Source: CALMJB01 sp963977945 | GTDB lineage: Bacteria; Actinomycetota; Actinomycetes; Nanopelagicales; Nanopelagicaceae | Assembly (NCBI GenBank): GCA_963977945.1 | Contig: CAXBQO010000009.1 | Span: forward strand, 1 to 18,917 | Length of the DNA: 18,917 nt | Reading direction: 5' to 3' | Part shown: one piece after another, positions 13,900 to 18,917 of the stretch | Layout of the letters: each line of letters starts with the position of its first letter | How positions within the stretch are numbered: position 1 is the stretch's first letter | Program-made: the position numbers and the translations under genes | The notes under the pieces: model-generated | The model's database searches: none | What the model saw: only the letters and a program-made list of their open reading frames with translations | Told to the model about the DNA's origin: nothing

Positions 13900-14295
13900 A
13901 TGCATCCGAAGGTTCTATCAACCCCAGCACTTCGTACACGTTATGGGTTAGATCATAAAAATACTTCCTTGATTTGGCTTCTGGTAATCATTGCAATTTC
14001 TTTGATTGGCTGGCTGGTATGGAGCGCCAGTTATTACTCAAATCCAAAAATTTCTACCCAAGTAATATCCTTTGAGAACAAAGGTACAAATCAAATATCA
14101 CTCACCTACCAAATCAAGGTTAAAAATTTGCCTAATTCAATTTCTTGTCGACTCGTTGCTCGCGATATGTATCGAAATATTGTTGGCGAAAGCAACGATG
14201 TAATAACTAAACCAACTGAAAAGATTTTCACTCGAACCGCGCTCTTAAATACGCTCACCACCGCGGTCAATGCCGATGTAACAGGTTGTCAGTAG
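13900..14295 (+). CDS. DUF4307 family membrane-anchored protein
   Basis: A 131-aa protein with a short N-terminal part containing RYGLD, one membrane helix (about 25-45) and an extracytoplasmic beta-rich domain (about 50-131) with two cysteines (in SISCRLVA and at the end, VTGCQ). This matches DUF4307, an actinobacterial family that I recall lying next to greA in mycobacteria too; function unknown. The invariant-looking C-terminal Cys could pair with the earlier one. The TAG stop lies inside the candidate greA promoter hexamer, and greA starts 11 nt after the stop. Confidence 0.82.
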   Translation: MHPKVLSTPALRTRYGLDHKNTSLIWLLVIIAISLIGWLVWSASYYSNPKISTQVISFENKGTNQISLTYQIKVKNLPNSISCRLVARDMYRNIVGESNDVITKPTEKIFTRTALLNTLTTAVNADVTGCQ

Positions 14296-14298
14296 TCT
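14293..14298 (+). promoter_or_regulatory. Candidate -10 element (TAGTCT) for greA
   Basis: TAGTCT begins on the TAG stop of the DUF4307 gene and ends 8 nt before the greA ATG at 14307. No Shine-Dalgarno is present, so greA may be near-leaderless or translated by reinitiation after the preceding gene. Confidence 0.35.
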
Positions 14299-14306
14299 TT
14301 GCCGCT

Positions 14307-14813
14307 ATGAATCAACGAAATGAACCAACGCAAACTTGGTTGACCCAAGAGGCTGCTGATCGATTAAAAGCTGAACTCGCCGACCTTGAAGGTCCAAAGC
14401 GCAGTGAAATTATTAAAAAAATTGAAGCTGCACGTGCTGAAGGTGATTTAAAAGAAAATGGTGGTTACCACGCTGCCCGCGAAGAACAAGGAAAAATTGA
14501 AGGCCGAATTCGTCAATTAAAACATATGTTAGAACACGCACTAATTGGCACTCCGCCTGCAGGTGAATCCGGAGTTGTAGGCCTTGGAATGTTAATCACC
14601 GCTGATATTGGTGGCAATGAAATTAAATTTCTTTTAGGTTCTAGAGAAATTGCTCAAGTTGATCCAGATAATAAAGATTTTGATGTTTACTCTGAAAAAT
14701 CACCGCTTGGTTCAGCTGTGCTTGGAAAGAAAATTGGCGAAACCGTTAAATACAAAGCACCTAACGGTAAAGAGATTCAGGTAGCTATTTTAGAAGCTGC
14801 TTATTTATTTTGA
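14307..14813 (+). CDS. greA: Transcription elongation factor GreA
   Basis: A 168-aa Gre factor, which enters the RNA polymerase secondary channel and stimulates cleavage of backtracked RNA. The N-terminal coiled-coil (about 8-75) carries the acidic tip with AEGDLKENGGYHAAREEQ, equivalent to the usual GDLSENxxYxxA; the C-terminal FKBP-like domain (about 85-168) has the SPLGSAVLGKKIGETV segment typical of GreA. The frame extends 7 codons upstream (to 14286), but the internal ATG at 14307 gives the normal start (MNQRNEPTQTWLTQEA). The stop overlaps the end of the convergent exporter permease gene by 9 nt. Confidence 0.95.
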   Translation: MNQRNEPTQTWLTQEAADRLKAELADLEGPKRSEIIKKIEAARAEGDLKENGGYHAAREEQGKIEGRIRQLKHMLEHALIGTPPAGESGVVGLGMLITADIGGNEIKFLLGSREIAQVDPDNKDFDVYSEKSPLGSAVLGKKIGETVKYKAPNGKEIQVAILEAAYLF

Positions 14814-15596
14814 AGTGCGGTTGTATTTTCTAACCGATAGCGGCACAAAAACCAAAGTAATTAGCAACATATAAATTAGCGACATTACAAGTGGGTGTTG
14901 GCTTGGAAATGAATTCGCGGTAACACCAAATTGGTTTTGCAATCCAAATAATTCTCGGCACGCAGCCACCATTGTTGAAACCGGATTCCATTCGGCAAAA
15001 TACTGCAAAACTTTTGGCATGCCAGTTGTCGGCGCAAACGCATTAGATAAGAATGTAAGTGGAAAGACCGCAATAAATGTTAAGTTCTGTGCCACCCGCT
15101 CTTCTCGCACTGAGATTCCGATTAAGACCCCAAGCCACGACATGGAGTAACCAAACAGCAATAAAAACGCAAAGCCAACAATAATTTTTAACGCGCCCGA
15201 ACTTGGACGCCAACCGACGATAAATCCAGTAATACCCATAAAGGTAAGTACTACGACGTTTAAAGCAGCATCGCCAAGTGTTCTGCCAAATAACACCGCC
15301 GATCTTGCAATTGGCAATGAGCGAAAGCGGTCAATTAATCCTTTTTGCATATCGGCAGCTAAACCTACGGCGGTGCCGGCCAATGTGAATGCAACAGTTT
15401 GCACAAATATTCCAGGCATTAAAAGTTGTACATAACCACCTGGTTGACCAGTCGAAATTGATCCACCAAATACATATCTAAATAAAAGTACAAACATAAC
15501 CGGTTGAATCGTGGAAAAAATTAAAACTTCTGGAACTCGAAGCAATTGCAACAACTGCCGTTTAGTAAGAACTAATGCATCAGTAATTGCTCTCAT
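14805..15596 (-). CDS. ABC-2 type exporter permease, DrrB-like
   Basis: A 263-aa ABC-2 permease with about six membrane helices (near 25-45, 58-80, 105-130, 138-160, 168-188 and 238-256). It contains the DrrB-like pattern MPGIFVQTVAFTLAGTAVGLA, MQKGLIDRFRSLPIARSAVL (an ABC-2 signature loop that contacts the ATPase) and NAFAPTTGMPKVLQYFAEWNPVS before the last helix. It pairs with the ATPase just upstream to form an exporter for a drug or lipid-like substrate that cannot be predicted. Its ATG shares one base with the ATPase stop (TAATG) and is preceded by a GAGGTGA Shine-Dalgarno, a clear case of coupled translation. Confidence 0.92.
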   Translation of the reverse strand: MRAITDALVLTKRQLLQLLRVPEVLIFSTIQPVMFVLLFRYVFGGSISTGQPGGYVQLLMPGIFVQTVAFTLAGTAVGLAADMQKGLIDRFRSLPIARSAVLFGRTLGDAALNVVVLTFMGITGFIVGWRPSSGALKIIVGFAFLLLFGYSMSWLGVLIGISVREERVAQNLTFIAVFPLTFLSNAFAPTTGMPKVLQYFAEWNPVSTMVAACRELFGLQNQFGVTANSFPSQHPLVMSLIYMLLITLVFVPLSVRKYNRTSK

Positions 15597-16630
15597 TATT
15601 TCACCTCGCTACTTTTATTATTTGCTTTTTTATTTCTTCTACCGCGGCCACCAGCAGTTGTAGCATCTTCAGACTCTTCACTCTTTTTCTCTTCGGCAAC
15701 ATGGCCAGTCAGCGCAAGAAATACATCATCTAGAGATGGCCGCTTTAAACCAATATCTAATGGATGAATCTGAGCATCATCTAATAATTTGGCAGCTTCA
15801 ATGAGGGCTTTGCTGCCGGTAGTTACCGGAGCAGATATCGAACGAATCGCATTATCTATATTTGGATTAACACCACTTACTTGTCGAACAACCTGCGCAA
15901 CTTGGTCAATGTGCGATGCTTCCACCACAATTTCTAATCTTTCGCCACCAACTTGGCGCTTTAATTGATCAGAAGTTCCGCGCGCAATTACTTTGCCCTG
16001 ATCAATAACTGCAATCTCATCGGCTAATTGATCTGCCTCTTCTAAATATTGTGTAGTTAAAAGTAAGGTGACACCAGATTTAACTAAATCTGAAATTACG
16101 CCCCACATCTCTTGTCGACCACGTGGATCAAGCCCAGTGGTTGGTTCATCTAAAAATAAAACTTTTGGTTTAACAATTAAAGATGCCGCTAGATCTAAGC
16201 GCCGGCGCATACCTCCGGAATAAGTTCTAATTGGCCGCGTTGCACTTTTCGTCAATGAAAATTGTTCAAGTAATTCCACCGCACGAGCTTTCGCACTCTT
16301 TGCATTTAAGTGGTAGAGACGACCAAACATAACTAAGTTATCCATGCCCGTTAAAGTTTGATCAACGGCAGCGTATTGACCTGAAAGCCCAATTATTTTT
16401 CGCACCTCTTGCGGATTTTTTATTACATCGATTCCAGCAACTGTTGCAGATCCTGAATCTGGTGCTAGTAGCGTTGCTAAAACCCGAACCGTGGTGGTTT
16501 TGCCGGCACCATTTGGTCCAAGCACACCAAGGACTGTGCCCTCTTCCACATCAAGATTTAATCCATTTAATGCTTTAACTTGGCCATTGTCATATGTTTT
16601 ATATAACTCACTTGCGACAATTGATTTCAT
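15596..16630 (-). CDS. ABC exporter ATP-binding protein, DrrA-like
   Basis: A 344-aa nucleotide-binding subunit of the DrrA (daunorubicin-resistance) type. Motifs: Walker A GPNGAGKTT (38-46), Q-loop Q85, signature YSGGM (137-141), Walker B VLFLDEP (157-163) and TTQYLEEAD (192-200), in which Gln replaces the usual H-loop His, as is typical of DrrA-type proteins. Residues after about 220 form the DrrA C-terminal domain, ending in a charged low-complexity tail (KKSEESED, then RGRRNKKANNK). The frame extends to 16684, but the ATG at 16628-16630 starts directly at the ABC domain and lies 7 nt behind TAGGAT, so it is preferred. The permease gene follows with a 1-nt overlap. Confidence 0.95.
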   Translation of the reverse strand: MKSIVASELYKTYDNGQVKALNGLNLDVEEGTVLGVLGPNGAGKTTTVRVLATLLAPDSGSATVAGIDVIKNPQEVRKIIGLSGQYAAVDQTLTGMDNLVMFGRLYHLNAKSAKARAVELLEQFSLTKSATRPIRTYSGGMRRRLDLAASLIVKPKVLFLDEPTTGLDPRGRQEMWGVISDLVKSGVTLLLTTQYLEEADQLADEIAVIDQGKVIARGTSDQLKRQVGGERLEIVVEASHIDQVAQVVRQVSGVNPNIDNAIRSISAPVTTGSKALIEAAKLLDDAQIHPLDIGLKRPSLDDVFLALTGHVAEEKKSEESEDATTAGGRGRRNKKANNKSSEVK

Positions 16631-16637
16631 TTGGAAA

Positions 16638-16643
16638 ATCCTA
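16638..16643 (-). promoter_or_regulatory. Candidate -10 element (TAGGAT) of leaderless exporter promoter
   Basis: On the minus strand TAGGAT is followed by 7 nt (TTTCCAA) and the ATG at 16630. This is the same hexamer as at xseA. The remaining 128 bp up to the divergent MFS gene at 16772 show no further signal apart from that gene's Shine-Dalgarno. Confidence 0.55.
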
Positions 16644-16771
16644 GCCCAATTAGTAGTAGCCTTAAGACTTGGTTTAAGTTTCAACTACTTTGATTTGCGC
16701 CACTTGCGTTAAAACAAAAATTCTTAAATCACCGAATCGTTGAGAAAATATGGAGAGAATTAAGAGGAAAA

Positions 16772-18376
16772 ATGTCTGACACCCAAGCAAAAACCGCACC
16801 ACACACCCACCGCGAAATTATGTTGATTCTCAGTGGCCTGATGACTGGAATGTTACTGGCCGCTCTCGATCAAACAATTGTTTCAACTGCATTAAAACGC
16901 ATCGTTGAAGATTTCAATGGACTAAATCATTACACCTGGGTAGTCACCGCATACTTATTAACATCAACCGCTTCTACTCCACTTTACGGAAAAATTTCAG
17001 ATTTATATGGTCGACGTCCAGTTTTCCAATTTGCGATTGTTACTTTTTTAATTGGTTCTTTCCTCGCCGGTGCTTCGCAAAATATGACACAGTTGATTGC
17101 AACTCGTGCGCTTCAAGGATTAGGTGCTGGCGGTTTAATGGCACTTACTTTCGTAATCATCGGTGATGTAGTTTCGCCACGCGAGCGCGGAAAATATCAA
17201 GGTTATTTCGGTGCAGTGTGGGGGCTTTCATCTGTAGCTGGCCCACTGCTTGGTGGATTTTTCTCTGATAACTCCAGCATTCTGGGAATTACCGGATGGC
17301 GTTGGATTTTCTATATCAATTTACCATTTGGAATTTTGGCTTTAGTTGTCACTTCAGCTTACCTACATATTCCTAAAGTTAAACGCGAACACAAAATAGA
17401 TTACCTGGGAGCATTAATAATGGTCGCGGCAGTTTCAATCATTCTGCTTGCGCTTTCAGTTTTTGGACCAGAAAGAGGATGGAAAGATTCCAGAACTCTT
17501 ACAGCGTTTGGAATCGGTGCGTTACTAGTTCTTGCATTTATTCTGCAGGAGTCGCGTGCAGTTGAACCGATTTTGCCATTGCACTTATTTAAGAATAGAA
17601 CTTTTTCATTAACGTCAGCATTAGGTTTCATCATTGGCGCGGGCATGTTTGGGGCAATTGTTATGTTGCCGCTGTATTTACAGGTTGTTAAAGCCGATTC
17701 TGCGACTATGGCTGGTTTGAAATTAATTCCATTGATGATTGGAATCGTTGCGCTCTCAATCATTAGCGGTAAAGAGATTTCAAAACATGGTCACTATAAG
17801 CGATTTCCAATTATGGGCGCACTAGTTATGACATCTGGTTTGTTGCTGTTGTCTACTTTAAAACGCGATACTTCTTATGCGATTCTCTCGTTGTTCGCAA
17901 TTTTGGTGGGAGCAGGTTTGGGCTTATCAATGCAAACAATTGTTATAGCACTACAAAATGATGTTGAATTTAAAGATATGGGTGTTGCGACAAGTGCGAA
18001 CACATTCTTCCGAACACTTGGTGGTGCTTTTGGTACCGCATTATTTGGAACCATATTTGCAAATCGAGTTTCTAGTTATTTACAAGAAAACTTTGCCAAG
18101 TTGGCACAAACCCAACCGCAAGCGATGGCTGGGATTACGCCAGAGCAAATTAAATCAATCACCACAAATACATCAGTGATAAATCAATTTCCGCCGGCAG
18201 TGCAACAAAGCGTGTTAGATAGTTTTGTTTCCGCTTTCCATGTGGTCTTTATTTCAGCTGCACCATTTACTCTTACTGGATTTGTTTTAGCGTTGTTCTT
18301 GGTTGAAAAACCATTACGCACCAGTCAAGAACATCACGCAGCTAGAACTGAAGCTTCTGGCGAATCGATTGGCTGA
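16772..18376 (+). CDS. MFS drug exporter, DHA2 family (EmrB/QacA type)
   Basis: A 534-aa transporter with about 14 membrane helices, the mark of the DHA2 drug:proton antiporter group. Motifs: LDQTIVSTAL (32-41) in helix 1, the motif A loop GKISDLYGRRPVFQ (73-86), RALQGLGAGG near 110-120 (motif B region), and GAVWGLSSVAGPLLGGFF (motif C, about 146-163) of antiporters. The protein begins with a polar, His-containing leader and ends with a charged tail. Substrate unknown. The ATG at 16772 is preceded by AAGAGG (16762-16767), a clear Shine-Dalgarno, so unlike many first genes here it is not leaderless. It diverges from the ABC exporter. Confidence 0.93.
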   Translation: MSDTQAKTAPHTHREIMLILSGLMTGMLLAALDQTIVSTALKRIVEDFNGLNHYTWVVTAYLLTSTASTPLYGKISDLYGRRPVFQFAIVTFLIGSFLAGASQNMTQLIATRALQGLGAGGLMALTFVIIGDVVSPRERGKYQGYFGAVWGLSSVAGPLLGGFFSDNSSILGITGWRWIFYINLPFGILALVVTSAYLHIPKVKREHKIDYLGALIMVAAVSIILLALSVFGPERGWKDSRTLTAFGIGALLVLAFILQESRAVEPILPLHLFKNRTFSLTSALGFIIGAGMFGAIVMLPLYLQVVKADSATMAGLKLIPLMIGIVALSIISGKEISKHGHYKRFPIMGALVMTSGLLLLSTLKRDTSYAILSLFAILVGAGLGLSMQTIVIALQNDVEFKDMGVATSANTFFRTLGGAFGTALFGTIFANRVSSYLQENFAKLAQTQPQAMAGITPEQIKSITTNTSVINQFPPAVQQSVLDSFVSAFHVVFISAAPFTLTGFVLALFLVEKPLRTSQEHHAARTEASGESIG

Positions 18377-18408
18377 TTTTTAATAAATCAAACTAATCGG
18401 ATTTACCG

Positions 18409-18917
18409 GTGCGTAAAAAAGTATTTGGAGATCTACCAAATACCGCATTAGTTTTAACTGCTGTTTCTTTTTTAGTTGCTGTTGGTTTTGGATTAATAAT
18501 CCCGGCTATTCCAGTTTTTGCTAAAAGTTTTGGGGTAACAAATACCGCTATTGGATTAGTGGTTTCGATGTTTGCACTAATGCGATTTTCTGCTGGTTTA
18601 TTCTCTGGAAAAGTAGTAAATCTATTTGGCGAACGCATGGTGCTTGGTGTTGGGCTATTTCTAGTTGCCTTTTTTATTTTATTAACGGGATTTGCACAAA
18701 GTTATCTGCAATTACTTATTTTTAGAACATTAAGTGGTTTAGGTTCATCTATGTTTTCAGTTTCAGCTAGTTCGCTATTGCTGAGATCTGTAAACCCAAA
18801 TCAACGCGCGCAAGCGCAATCTATTTACAACGGTGGTTTTTTAGTTGGCGGCGTAGCGGGGCCAGCGGTTGGTGGTTTGTTGGCGGGTTTAAATCCACGC
18901 GCACCGTTTTTTGTTTA
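18409..18917 (+). CDS. MFS transporter, N-terminal part (runs off the window)
   Basis: An open frame from GTG at 18409 to the right edge, 169 codons without a stop. It encodes about five membrane helices: LTAVSFLVAVGFGLIIPAIP (helix 1), IGLVVSMFALMRFSAGLFSG (helix 2), then the motif A-like GKVVNLFGERMVLG, LIFRTLSGLGSSMFSV (motif B region) and YNGGFLVGGVAGPAVGGLL (motif C). This is a 12-helix DHA1-like drug-efflux pattern, distinct from the DHA2 gene 32 nt before it. GTG is the first plausible start; no strong Shine-Dalgarno or TAnnnT is present, only TCGGAT 6 nt upstream. It may be co-transcribed with the preceding exporter. Confidence 0.85.
   Translation, partial: MRKKVFGDLPNTALVLTAVSFLVAVGFGLIIPAIPVFAKSFGVTNTAIGLVVSMFALMRFSAGLFSGKVVNLFGERMVLGVGLFLVAFFILLTGFAQSYLQLLIFRTLSGLGSSMFSVSASSLLLRSVNPNQRAQAQSIYNGGFLVGGVAGPAVGGLLAGLNPRAPFFV

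Noticed and set aside
15596..16630. Missing H-loop histidine in the exporter ATPase as a sign of inactivity
   Set aside because: Gln at this place within TTQYLEEAD is typical of DrrA-type ATPases, and all other motifs are intact.
16631..16684. Longer exporter ATPase starting at 16684
   Set aside because: The added 18 residues do not belong to the ABC domain, and the internal ATG has a TAGGAT hexamer at the proper 7-nt distance.
1..18917. tRNA, rRNA, CRISPR, insertion sequences or att sites
   Set aside because: No cloverleaf-like segment, spaced repeat array, transposase or paired terminal repeats was found on reading through. The tandem 15-mer at 10186 is too short and only two copies.

Overview
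The window looks like a core-genome stretch of a streamlined, AT-rich actinobacterium. The best guess is a freshwater acI-type lineage (Nanopelagicales, Planktophila or Nanopelagicus-like). Support: typically actinobacterial genes (DUF6542-like, DUF3817 and DUF4307 proteins, a PIN-PhoH fusion, a DrrA/DrrB-type exporter) written in AT-rich codons, very short or negative intergenic distances, many ATG/GTG starts 6-7 nt downstream of a TAnnnT -10 hexamer (leaderless mRNA, common in Actinobacteria), and a small fully housekeeping gene set. The lineage is inferred from style and gene content, not from a marker search. I saw no tRNA, rRNA, CRISPR array or insertion sequence.

Layout. 1-1321: tail of an endonuclease/exonuclease/phosphatase-fold protein, convergent with two minus-strand genes that resemble actinophage recombination-module proteins. 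1318-1419: short gap packed with overlapping inverted repeats. 1417-4384 (minus): ychF and typA, two translation-associated P-loop NTPases coupled by an 8-nt overlap. 4525-6108 (plus): rmuC and a small DUF6542-like membrane protein. 6076-7038 (minus): ispH, divergent from xseA-xseB (7065-8473) and class I fumarase (8506-10161). 10205-10891 (minus): exported lytic transglycosylase-like protein. 11080-12504 (minus): PIN-PhoH ATPase. 12618-13878 (minus): DUF3817 membrane protein, SURF1 and an unlisted 45-aa membrane ORF coupled to SURF1. 13900-14813 (plus): DUF4307 and greA. 14805-16630 (minus): DrrAB-like ABC exporter. 16772-18917 (plus): DHA2-type MFS exporter and a second, truncated MFS transporter.

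How the genes fit together. Most are independent housekeeping functions: ribosome-associated GTPase/ATPase (typA, ychF), DNA metabolism (rmuC, xseA, xseB), isoprenoid synthesis (ispH), TCA cycle (fumarase), cytochrome oxidase assembly (SURF1), transcript cleavage (greA), RNA metabolism (PhoH) and cell-wall turnover. The right end is an efflux block of three transporters. First genes of units tend to have leaderless-type promoters, while several internal genes have a Shine-Dalgarno sequence or overlap the previous stop.

I do not see a convincing new multi-gene system. The best leads are the inverted-repeat cluster upstream of the phage-like pair, the 45-aa ORF in front of SURF1, and the two back-to-back leaderless promoter pairs.
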